Below, one piece after another: positions 1-7,213 of a stretch of 21,516 nucleotides of DNA. The DNA comes from an uncultured Acidobacteriota bacterium (GTDB lineage: Bacteria > Acidobacteriota > Thermoanaerobaculia > Gp7-AA8): positions 1-21,516 of the forward strand of contig CAMPKJ010000060.1 of the NCBI GenBank assembly GCA_946887105.1. The letters run 5' to 3'. Position 1 is the first letter of the stretch, and each line of letters begins with the position of its first letter. The notes under the pieces were generated by a model, which saw only the letters and a program-made list of their open reading frames with translations, was not told the DNA's origin and searched no databases. The translations under genes and the position numbers were made by a program.

Positions 1-61
1 TCTGCGCATCGTCGTCCGCTCTCCGGATCAGCGCATTCATCAGTTTTTCATGGTCATTCAT
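1..61 (-). CDS. Possible 5' end of a divergent gene (partial, runs off left edge)
   Basis: Reading leftwards from an ATG at 59-61, an open frame of 20 codons reaches the window edge without a stop. It begins MNDHEKLMNALIRRADDDAQ, a charged, soluble-looking N-terminus with no signal peptide. The neighbouring M48 gene starts 55 bases away in the opposite direction, so the two would share a divergent promoter region. No convincing Shine-Dalgarno sequence precedes the ATG. The stretch is too short for a family call, and chance is a real alternative in GC-rich DNA. Confidence 0.35.
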   Translation of the reverse strand, partial: MNDHEKLMNALIRRADDDAQ

Positions 62-116
62 GCGCGACGGCGGTGCACGTCACGCGCCGGGCGTTCGTCT
101 TGCACTTTCGCGCGGC

Positions 117-908
117 ATGTACAAGCGCAACGTATTTTTCGCCGTCGCGCTCGCCTCACTCCTGGCCGCCGGATGCGGTTCGTCGGGTGGAGCGGGCGAT
201 TTCAATCTCATCTCACTCGAAGAAGAATGGCAGCTCGGCGCGCAACTGTCGCGCGAAGTGGCCAGCCAGGTCCGGCTCAACAACGATCCGGCCGTGAACG
301 CGTACGTGCAGAACATGGGACAGCGCATCGTCGCGCAGGCCGCGCCGCCGTTCAATCAGCTGCCGTGGCAGTTTCACGTCGTGGATGACAATGCGATCAA
401 CGCATTCGCGATCCCCGGAGGCCACGTCTACGTGCACACCGGGCTGATCCAGAATGCCGACAACGCCTCGGAGCTCGCGGGAGTGATGGCCCACGAGATC
501 AGCCACGTCCTGGCCCGTCATTCGACCGAAATGATCTCCAGGCAGTACGGGCTGAGCATCATCGCCGGTGCGGTGCTGGGACAGAATCCGGGACAGCTCG
601 CGCAGATCGCCGCGCAGCTCGTGGCCGGTGGCGCGCTGGCGCGGTTCAGCCGCGAGGCCGAGCGCGAGGCGGACAACATCGGCATCCAGGCCATGGCCGC
701 CGCGGGCTATAACCCCAACGGCATGGCGTCGATGTTCGAGGAGCTGCTCGAGCACCGGCAAGGCCAGCCGAGCCGCGTCGAACAGTTCTTCTCGACGCAT
801 CCGCTGACCGAAGACCGCATCCGCGACGCACGCAACCGCGCGCAGCAGATCGGCAATCGCGGAATCACGGACGAGCCGCAGTTTCAGGAGATCCAGAGAA
901 GGGTGTAA
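117..908 (+). CDS. M48 family metalloprotease, predicted lipoprotein
   Basis: A 263-residue zinc metallopeptidase of the M48 (BepA/LoiP/Oma1-like) family, expected to act in the periplasm on misfolded or outer-membrane proteins. The start at 117 is chosen over an in-frame ATG at 60 because it gives a clean lipoprotein signal: MYKR, a hydrophobic core, then the lipobox LAAGC with Cys20 as the lipidation site. The zinc motif HEISH is at residues 126-130, and the third ligand lies in the READN stretch (Glu184). The conserved NAFAIPGGHVYVHTGL block precedes the HExxH, and THPLTEDRI closes the domain. There are no TPR repeats, so it is the short form rather than full-length BepA. It is convergent to the antiporter gene and is probably not part of the electron-transfer series. 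The family call is secure; the substrate is unknown. Confidence 0.93.
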   Translation: MYKRNVFFAVALASLLAAGCGSSGGAGDFNLISLEEEWQLGAQLSREVASQVRLNNDPAVNAYVQNMGQRIVAQAAPPFNQLPWQFHVVDDNAINAFAIPGGHVYVHTGLIQNADNASELAGVMAHEISHVLARHSTEMISRQYGLSIIAGAVLGQNPGQLAQIAAQLVAGGALARFSREAEREADNIGIQAMAAAGYNPNGMASMFEELLEHRQGQPSRVEQFFSTHPLTEDRIRDARNRAQQIGNRGITDEPQFQEIQRRV

Positions 909-909
909 C

Positions 910-924
910 GCGCGCTTCGCGCGC
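910..924. other. Short GC hairpin after the M48 stop codon
   Basis: GCGCGC-TTC-GCGCGC is a perfect 6-bp stem with a 3-base loop, starting two bases after the TAA stop. There is no T-tract, so it is not a classical intrinsic terminator, but it could protect the 3' end or help transcription stop together with the inverted repeat that follows. Confidence 0.45.
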
Positions 925-1026
925 GGCGTTGGGCGTTGGGCGTTTGGTAGTCGTCGCGAGACGCAACTTGCGCGGATTGCGGTCAGGCCACAAGTCCCGA
1001 ACGCCTACCGCCCAACGCCCACCGCC
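925..1026. repeat. Inverted repeat of short tandem units between convergent genes
   Basis: The left arm (925-950) is made of repeated GCGTTGG-type units ending in TTTGGTAG. The right arm (1005-1026) is its reverse complement apart from a 4-base gap and one mismatch. About 54 bases separate the arms. The right arm ends at the first base of the antiporter stop triplet (1026-1028). The position between two convergent stops fits a bidirectional transcription-ending or RNA-protecting structure; no poly-T run follows either arm. Confidence 0.6.
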
Positions 1027-2249
1027 TAGTCGCGGTCCATCGGCGCGTCCACCACATACTCCGCGGCGCCGCCTTCGAATTTTCCGGGCGTCTTCTGGAC
1101 GAGGAGGCGGCGCAGCAGCGGCGGGGCGACGAAGGTGGTCAGCATCACCATCAGCGCCACCGCGCTGTACATCCCTCCGCTGATCAGCTGCGTCGAGAGG
1201 CCGATCTGCGCGAAGATCAGGCCCACTTCGCCGCGCGGAATCATCCCCACGCCGATCACGGTGCGGTTCAGTCCCTTCTGCCACACCACGAATCCCGCCG
1301 CGACCTTGCCGATGATGCCGATCGCGGTCAGCGCCAGTCCGATCCAGAAGAAGCGCCGCGCGCCGGCGTCGAACGGGTTGATGCTGCGCAGGTCGACGGC
1401 CGCGCCGACGACGACGAAGAAGATGGGGATGAAGAACTGCGCGACGTCATGGACTTCGTCCTCGATCTCTTTGCCGCGATGCGTGCGCGCGAGCACGAGT
1501 CCGGCCGCGAAGGAGCCGATGATGATCGCCGAGCCGACCTGGTGCGCGATGTAGGCGAGCAGGAACGCGAAGACGACGGAGGCGAAGAAGAGGCCGCGCT
1601 TCATCTCGATGCGATCGATGGCGCGGATGAGCAGCGGAGCGAGCTGTGAGCCGATCAGGATGGCCAGAATCACGAAGCCGAACGCCACCAGCACGATCCG
1701 GCCGAGGCCGAGGAACGTCAGCTCCCCTCCTCCGGCGAGCGTGCCGACGACGGTGAGCAGCACCAGGCCGATGATGTCGTCGACCACGGCGGCGCCGAGA
1801 ATCACCTGCGATTCGGCATCCTGCAGATGGCCGAGGTCGGAGAGCACGCGCGCGGTGATGCCGACGGAGGTCGCGGTCAACGCCGCGCCGAGGAACACCG
1901 AGACCATCACCGGAAATCCGAGGAGATAGCCGAGCGCCGCGCCGCCGGCGAAGGGCAGCGCCACGCCGACGACCGCGACCGCCGCCGCCGAACCGCCGAC
2001 GCGCATCAGCTTGCGGAGATCCGTCTCCAGTCCGATCAGGAACAGCAGCAGGATCACGCCGAGCTCGGAGAGCAGGTGGATGGTGACGTTGTGCGGATCG
2101 ACGAGATGCAGACCGGAGACGCCGATGATCACCCCGCCAACGAGCTCGCCGAGAACGGCGGGCTGGCCGAGGCGTTCCGCGAGCTCGCCGAAGAGCTTCG
2201 CGGCGATGAAGATGGCGATCAGGGCGAGGAGGAGCTCGGCGATGGACAC
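1026..2249 (-). CDS. CPA2-type (Kef-like) cation/proton antiporter
   Basis: A 407-residue integral membrane protein of the monovalent cation:proton antiporter-2 family (Na_H_Exchanger domain), expected to exchange Na+ or K+ for H+ across the inner membrane. It is almost wholly hydrophobic, with about 12-13 membrane helices. The family landmarks are present: the N-terminal LGQPAVLGELVGGVIIG block, TATSVGITARVLSDLG, the paired acidic residues in VVDDIIGLVLL (ion-binding helix), and IPRGEVGLIFA. It stops after the exchanger domain with no TrkA-N/RCK domain, so it is not a full KefB/KefC. The start is a GTG at 2247-2249; no ATG upstream is in frame. It follows the pentahaem gene by 123 bases, a gap filled by a hairpin repeat, so co-expression with the cytochrome genes is uncertain. 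A role in pH or ion balance coupled to respiration is only a guess. Confidence 0.92.
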   Translation of the reverse strand: MSIAELLLALIAIFIAAKLFGELAERLGQPAVLGELVGGVIIGVSGLHLVDPHNVTIHLLSELGVILLLFLIGLETDLRKLMRVGGSAAAVAVVGVALPFAGGAALGYLLGFPVMVSVFLGAALTATSVGITARVLSDLGHLQDAESQVILGAAVVDDIIGLVLLTVVGTLAGGGELTFLGLGRIVLVAFGFVILAILIGSQLAPLLIRAIDRIEMKRGLFFASVVFAFLLAYIAHQVGSAIIIGSFAAGLVLARTHRGKEIEDEVHDVAQFFIPIFFVVVGAAVDLRSINPFDAGARRFFWIGLALTAIGIIGKVAAGFVVWQKGLNRTVIGVGMIPRGEVGLIFAQIGLSTQLISGGMYSAVALMVMLTTFVAPPLLRRLLVQKTPGKFEGGAAEYVVDAPMDRD

Positions 2250-2280
2250 GGCGGACGGAGGATATGCGGACCGGGGGGAA

Positions 2281-2371
2281 GTCGCAAAGTCTCAAAGTCG
2301 CAAAGTCTCAAAGAAGAGCTCGCGCGTGCGCGCTTCCTCTTTGCGACTTTGAGGCTCTGCGACTTTGCGAC
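2281..2371. repeat. Octamer hairpin repeat, copy 1
   Basis: The left arm (2281-2313) holds four octamers alternating GTCGCAAA and GTCTCAAA. The right arm (2339-2371) is four octamers in reverse complement. The arms match at about 28 of 33 positions and enclose a 25-base GC-rich centre. The copy begins one base after the stop codon of the pentahaem cytochrome gene in the direction of transcription, so the mRNA would fold into a long stem just after that gene and before the antiporter gene. Confidence 0.9.
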
Positions 2372-2372
2372 T

Positions 2373-3674
2373 TCACAGCGCGGCGCGCACCGCGCTCAGC
2401 TTCTCCGCGAATCGCGCCGGATCGTACGCATCGCGGTCCTTCACCTCGTCGAACAGCGCGTCGATCGAGCGCACCATCGCGCTGCGCAGGAGGCGCGGGT
2501 CCCTTCGGGTGAGGGCGCTGGACAGGCTCTGCAACGCCAGTGCGGACTGCTCGGCGGTGTGTACGTCCGGCGGCGTTTCCGCGGCGATGGCGTTCATGAA
2601 CGAGCGCACGTCGGCGTCGTTCCAGCGCAGCGCGTCGATCTTCGGAATGAGCGCCTCGGCGATCGCGCGTGCGCGGTCGGCGTTTGCGGCGACGCCGGCG
2701 GGATCGTTCATGCGCGACACGCCGCGCGCGATCTGGCGCACGATCGGATCGAGCTCGTCGCGTGACTGGGAGGACACGCGCCCGATGAGCAGGCGCAGCA
2801 TTGCCCAGTGTTGCGGCGACCAGGCCGGCAGTCCGGCGCGATCGGGCCAGCCGCGCTCCTGGCGCCACTCGCTGCCTGTGAGATCGTGATGGCAGTTGTA
2901 GCAGCTCATCTCCGAGAACTCCGGCCATTCCTCGCCGCGCGCGTGACGGGCGAGGTTGCGCAGGGAGTCGCGGAACTTCATCGCCTGGCCGACCGACCAT
3001 GCGCGCACGCCGTGCGTGTCGCGGCCGGGAGTCCAGTGCGGCGGCATCGATTCGGTGAAGTTGTCGAGCTCGAACGCGAGCACGGGATGTCCGGCCGCGA
3101 TCAGTTCGTGATCGACTTCCTTCTCCGCGTTGCCGAGATGGCAGCGATGGCAGGTGTGCGCACGCACCCGGAGGTCGCGCAGATCGATCATGCCCCGCGC
3201 GACGCTCTGCTCGTGCGTCCAACCTTCTTCGGTGTGCTCGGCACGCCATCCGGAGGCCGGCCCGTGACAGACCTCGCACTGGATGCCGTCTTCGACATCG
3301 ACGGCGCCGGCGATCTGCGCGACCGGCACGTTGGTGGTGTGGCAATCGAGGCAGACCTTCTCTTCCCACGCTTTCTTCTTCAGGCGCATGTTGCGCGCGA
3401 TGCGCGCGGAGCGTTCATTGAGCAGGACGTTGTACGCGCCGGCATGGCGGTCCTGATTGAGCCAGGTATAGAACTCGTTCTGCAGGACGCTGGTGGCGTC
3501 GAGCGGCTCGGTGCTGCCGTGGCAGCCGGAGTTCACGCAGGAGCCGACGCCGATGAAGCGCCCCGGCTGCGCCGGGTCGGGAGTCAGCGGTCGGGCGGTG
3601 GGGCTGTTCGGTTGTTGGGCGGATGTGGCGATGACGGTGAGGGTCGCGGCGATGATGGCCAACAGGCGTTTCAT
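2373..3674 (-). CDS. Pentahaem c-type cytochrome (cytochrome c554-like)
   Basis: A 433-residue secreted cytochrome with a signal peptide (MKRLLAIIAATLTVIATSA, then QQP). Five haem c attachment sites are visible: an unusual CVNSGCH (CX4CH) at residue 46, then CXXCH at 108 (CLDCH), 133 (CEVCH), 175 (CHRCH) and 258 (CYNCH). Several free His residues could be sixth ligands, for example in RHAGAY and AAGHPVLAFEL. The haem-bearing half resembles the cytochrome c554 family; the C-terminal 160 residues are haem-free, helical-looking and unassigned. Its ATG overlaps the TGA of the decahaem-propeller gene by four bases (ATGA), so the two are probably translated together and may interact. Expected location is the periplasm or outside the cell. 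Electron transfer is secure; donor and acceptor are unknown. No known reductase active-site motif was recognised. Confidence 0.9.
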   Translation of the reverse strand: MKRLLAIIAATLTVIATSAQQPNSPTARPLTPDPAQPGRFIGVGSCVNSGCHGSTEPLDATSVLQNEFYTWLNQDRHAGAYNVLLNERSARIARNMRLKKKAWEEKVCLDCHTTNVPVAQIAGAVDVEDGIQCEVCHGPASGWRAEHTEEGWTHEQSVARGMIDLRDLRVRAHTCHRCHLGNAEKEVDHELIAAGHPVLAFELDNFTESMPPHWTPGRDTHGVRAWSVGQAMKFRDSLRNLARHARGEEWPEFSEMSCYNCHHDLTGSEWRQERGWPDRAGLPAWSPQHWAMLRLLIGRVSSQSRDELDPIVRQIARGVSRMNDPAGVAANADRARAIAEALIPKIDALRWNDADVRSFMNAIAAETPPDVHTAEQSALALQSLSSALTRRDPRLLRSAMVRSIDALFDEVKDRDAYDPARFAEKLSAVRAAL

Positions 3675-6600
3675 TTCTTCACCTCATCGACGGTGTAGAT
3701 CGAGCCGTTGCGGATGTAGAGGCGCTGCATCTCGGCGAAGGTCATCGGGCGCGCGCCGATGCGGTTGAAGATCGAGAGCTGGTTGCCGCTCTCGTCGACG
3801 GCGCGGTCGCGGTCCAGCCCTTTCGAGATCGCCAGCGCCGGTCCGTGCGTGTGGCGTTTTGCGATCAGGCGCGGCGATGGTCGCGGACTGAAGCCGGCGT
3901 ACGCCGGTGTCCACTCCGGCGAGGTGAGCTGGAGAATCTTCAGACCATGCTCGCCGTCCGCGACATAGGCGAAGACGCTGGCGTTCGTCGCCGCGACCTT
4001 GACGTCGTGCACGTCGTGCAGGCCGTCGTGGAACACCTGATCGATGAACGGCTGCTCCGGCTTCTCGACGTCGACGATGACCACGCCCTGCTTGCCGGCG
4101 GCGACGTACGCGTACGTACGCGCGACGTAGACATTGCGCGCCTCTTCGATCGGCACGGTCGCGGCGAAGCGCGGTTTTCCGGGATCGGTGACGTCGATGG
4201 TGTGAAGACCGTTCGCATCGGTTACGAAGGCGTAGCGGAACTGCACGGCCACGCTGGTGATCTTCTCGAAACCGTCGATCGTGGTCACGATGCCGGGCTG
4301 GAGCGGCCGATCAATGTCGATGACCATGAGTCCTTCCGCGGCGCCGACGAAAAGCCAGCGCCCGGCGACGGTGATGGCGCTCGCTTCGTCGAGGATGTTG
4401 TCGGGATTGAACGTCAGCGCGCGCGAGAGGAAGTTGTTGCTCGGATTGCCGTCCGTGAGCGTGGTGACGTCGACGATCACCAGCCCCTCGTCGCGATCGG
4501 CGATGTACGCATAGCGATAGAGCGGATGAATGGGCTGCTCTTCGTTCTCCGGGATGAACTGCGTCTTGCGCGCCGGATCCATCGGCATCGTCGACGGCAG
4601 CGCGAGCGCCGCGGCGAAGCTCGTCTTCACGAACGTGCGCTGGCCGATCGGCGACACCGGCGCACTGACCAGACGCTCGGAGAAGTCCTTGTTGTCGACG
4701 TTCGCCACGTCGAACACTTCGAGGCCTCCCTCGCCGCTGGCCACGAACGCGTACTCGCCGCGCAGTTGAATGCTCCGCGCGTCGTGGGCGTGATGGTGAT
4801 GCGCGACGGCGAGCTCCTTCTCCCCTTTCTGATGCTGCGCGTAGTGATCGGGATAGACGATCTTCTGCAGCGACGATCCGATCACGGTCTGCGGCTCGTC
4901 CCATTCCGTCACCGCCACCGCTTCGAATCCATCGTGTCCGGTGGCGACGTAGGCGAAGCGGCCGATGAAGTTGACGAAGTTCGTGCCCTGCAGGAGGAGC
5001 TGCGCCATCCAGGCGTTGTTGTCGTTCGCTTTCGTGATGTGGCAACTGCCGCACGATTGCGTTTCGCGGCCGCGCACCGTGTGCGGCACGTGCGGGTTGA
5101 AGGCCTGGCTGCTGTAGCCCGCCGCGGAGATCGGAGGCTGTTGGATGTAGATGCGCTGCCGCTGGGCGTTGGTCGAGCTGAGCACGAGCGCGCTCGACGA
5201 GCGCACCGGCGCGATCTTGTGTCCCTTGGTCGTCCCGTTCACGCCGAGCATGAACGCATCGGTGCGGATGACCTGCGGGTTGTAGGACGCGTAGTTGCGC
5301 GTGACCGTGCCTTCGTAGTGCTGCATCGGGCTGGCGACGTTCTGCTCCTGCGGCAGATGGCATCCCGAGCACGATGTCATCCACGACGTGTGACACGAGT
5401 AGCAGGTCATCGTCGAGTCGCTGTGGGCCATGCCGCCGGCGGCGTTCTTCACCGACTTCGCGTCGTACGCGCGCTGGTTGTAGCGCGCGTGTCCCGGCGT
5501 GATGCTGTCCTTCACCTGCGGGACTTCCCACTGCATGTTCGGATTGACCATCGAGCGCTGCAGCAGCTTGCCGTCGAACCAGAGGAAGCGGCGCCGCCCA
5601 AAAGGAGTGGCTCCCATGCGCAGGTCGGTCCCGCCGGGAGGCGCCGCCGGCCCCGAGGTGCGCAGGTTCGTGTACGCGCTCGCGTTGCCGTGGCAGTCCT
5701 GGCACTCGATCTCGATGGTGTTGCCGTACTCGCCGTACAGCTGCCCGTTGCCGTGCTCGTCCTGCGAGAAGTGGCAGTCGACGCAGTGCATGCCGCGCTC
5801 GAGATGGAAATCGCGCAGGTGCACGCTCTTCGCGAACTTCTGCGGATCGTCGAACGCGACCACGCGATCGTCCTTGTCGAGCAGGTTGCCTTTGCGATCG
5901 CGTTTGAACACGGCCATGAAGTTCCAGCCGTGGCCGTGATAGTCGGCGAACTGCGTGTGCTTCGCCTGTTTATTCAGGCTGGTGACCTTCTCGAGGAAGT
6001 CGATGTCGGTCCAGAGTCCGCGCGGCGCCGCACCTTCGGGATTGTGCGCGAGGCTCTCGCGTTTCTGCGCTTCGGTGGGGCGGCGTTGCTCCTTCGGCCA
6101 GAGCAGTTCGGCGTCCGATTCGTAGTCCCACATCGTGTAGCCGAGGTACGTGTTCACGAACGAATTCGGCTGATGCATGTGGCAGCTCATGCACTGGCTG
6201 GTCGGCACGGCGCGCGTGAGCTGGTGCTTGATCGGATGCCCTTTTTCATTTTTGGGGATCGACGGGTCGCCGGTCTGCGAGAGGCCGGTGTGTCCCGCAG
6301 CGGACCAGGGTCCGGAGTGCAGCGGATCGCGATCGTTCGCATAGACGACGTGACAGGCCGTGCATCCGCTGGAGCGATAGTCGCCGGGATGATCGTTCGT
6401 GCCGAGGAACGACAGATGCGGATCGTTGAGCCGGGTCTTGTGCAGATTGATCAGGCCGGGCGAGATGCGCGAGCCGGTGCCGCGTCCGCGATTGCCGAGC
6501 CGGATGTCTGGCCTGCCGGCGTCCTCCAGCTGGAATGGATTGCCGGTATCGGGCGGCATGGTGCTGTTCGAGATCCCGCCGCGCTCGAAGGCGCGGAAGT

Positions 6601-7213
6601 ATTCGCCGGGCTGGAAGAGCTCCCAGCGCGGCAGCGGCACGAGCTGCGGCAGCGCGCCGTTCGCGATCTGCTCCTGCGTCGGCGGCCATGCGGGGAGCAG
6701 CACCTGCGGCTTGCCGTCGCGGTTGTACGACTCGCCCAGAAACGCGCGCTTCGTGCCGAGCAGGCCGTTGGCGTAGCCGACGGCGGCCCAGAACACCGCG
6801 CTGGTGGTCATCGTGCTGCGAGGTACGGCAGCGGTCTGTTGCATGTGGCAGCCGCCGCACGTTTCGCGCGCGACGCGCAGATCGCCGGGATTGATGAAGC
6901 GCACGAACTCCGGCGACTCCTCGAGCAGCGCGGTGTACGTGCGCGGCGGATTCGCCGACGTTTTCCAGAGCGCCGTCTGGCGCGGCGCGACATGCGCCTG
7001 CTCTTTCGTGAGCGCGCTTCCGTTGCCGCCATGGCAGTCGGTGCACGCGAGCTTCACCGCCGGCGACGCGTGCATCGGCTCGATCCCTGCGTGGCAGGAG
7101 AGGCAGCCGGCCGATTTGGCATTCGCCTGGGACTGCGTCTGGCGACGGAGCGCGGGCGTTCCATGCGCCGCCGTGGCGATCAGGAGGAGAACTGCGAGCG
7201 CGTTTCTTCTCAT
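3671..7213 (-). CDS. Decahaem c-type cytochrome with C-terminal LVIVD beta-propeller
   Basis: A 1180-residue secreted protein. An N-terminal signal (MRRNALAVLLLIATAAHG) leads into ten CXXCH sites at residues 37, 57, 119, 284, 341, 477, 504, 604, 615 and 721. After a histidine-containing linker, residues about 752-1095 carry seven repeats of the form (Y/F)AYVA..GL.(V/I)(F/I)D(V/I), the LVIVD repeat pattern, enough for a seven-bladed propeller. A HHHHAHD cluster near residue 800 lies between blades one and two. The haem domain probably passes electrons; the propeller could bind a partner, a surface or a substrate. The gene starts inside the stop of the porin-like gene (TGATG) and ends overlapping the pentahaem gene (ATGA), so all three are likely made together. 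It may be a periplasmic or surface cytochrome paired with the barrel protein; this is inference. The haem count and repeats are read directly. Confidence 0.92.
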   Translation of the reverse strand: MRRNALAVLLLIATAAHGTPALRRQTQSQANAKSAGCLSCHAGIEPMHASPAVKLACTDCHGGNGSALTKEQAHVAPRQTALWKTSANPPRTYTALLEESPEFVRFINPGDLRVARETCGGCHMQQTAAVPRSTMTTSAVFWAAVGYANGLLGTKRAFLGESYNRDGKPQVLLPAWPPTQEQIANGALPQLVPLPRWELFQPGEYFRAFERGGISNSTMPPDTGNPFQLEDAGRPDIRLGNRGRGTGSRISPGLINLHKTRLNDPHLSFLGTNDHPGDYRSSGCTACHVVYANDRDPLHSGPWSAAGHTGLSQTGDPSIPKNEKGHPIKHQLTRAVPTSQCMSCHMHQPNSFVNTYLGYTMWDYESDAELLWPKEQRRPTEAQKRESLAHNPEGAAPRGLWTDIDFLEKVTSLNKQAKHTQFADYHGHGWNFMAVFKRDRKGNLLDKDDRVVAFDDPQKFAKSVHLRDFHLERGMHCVDCHFSQDEHGNGQLYGEYGNTIEIECQDCHGNASAYTNLRTSGPAAPPGGTDLRMGATPFGRRRFLWFDGKLLQRSMVNPNMQWEVPQVKDSITPGHARYNQRAYDAKSVKNAAGGMAHSDSTMTCYSCHTSWMTSCSGCHLPQEQNVASPMQHYEGTVTRNYASYNPQVIRTDAFMLGVNGTTKGHKIAPVRSSSALVLSSTNAQRQRIYIQQPPISAAGYSSQAFNPHVPHTVRGRETQSCGSCHITKANDNNAWMAQLLLQGTNFVNFIGRFAYVATGHDGFEAVAVTEWDEPQTVIGSSLQKIVYPDHYAQHQKGEKELAVAHHHHAHDARSIQLRGEYAFVASGEGGLEVFDVANVDNKDFSERLVSAPVSPIGQRTFVKTSFAAALALPSTMPMDPARKTQFIPENEEQPIHPLYRYAYIADRDEGLVIVDVTTLTDGNPSNNFLSRALTFNPDNILDEASAITVAGRWLFVGAAEGLMVIDIDRPLQPGIVTTIDGFEKITSVAVQFRYAFVTDANGLHTIDVTDPGKPRFAATVPIEEARNVYVARTYAYVAAGKQGVVIVDVEKPEQPFIDQVFHDGLHDVHDVKVAATNASVFAYVADGEHGLKILQLTSPEWTPAYAGFSPRPSPRLIAKRHTHGPALAISKGLDRDRAVDESGNQLSIFNRIGARPMTFAEMQRLYIRNGSIYTVDEVKK

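Noticed and set aside
2281..2371. The octamer arrays as a CRISPR-like array
   Set aside because: Units are 8 bases with no spacers, and the two halves are inverted; this is a hairpin repeat.
4104..4117. A perfect 14-base palindrome ACGTACGCGTACGT
   Set aside because: It lies inside a propeller repeat of the decahaem gene and results from Tyr-Val/Ala codons (RTYAYVA). No sign of a regulatory site.
3671..7213. Possible identity as a known reductase (Nrf nitrite reductase, Hao, OmcA/MtrC)
   Set aside because: No CXXCK active-site haem, no Hao-type Tyr crosslink pattern and a different domain order; electron transfer is the only role the sequence supports.
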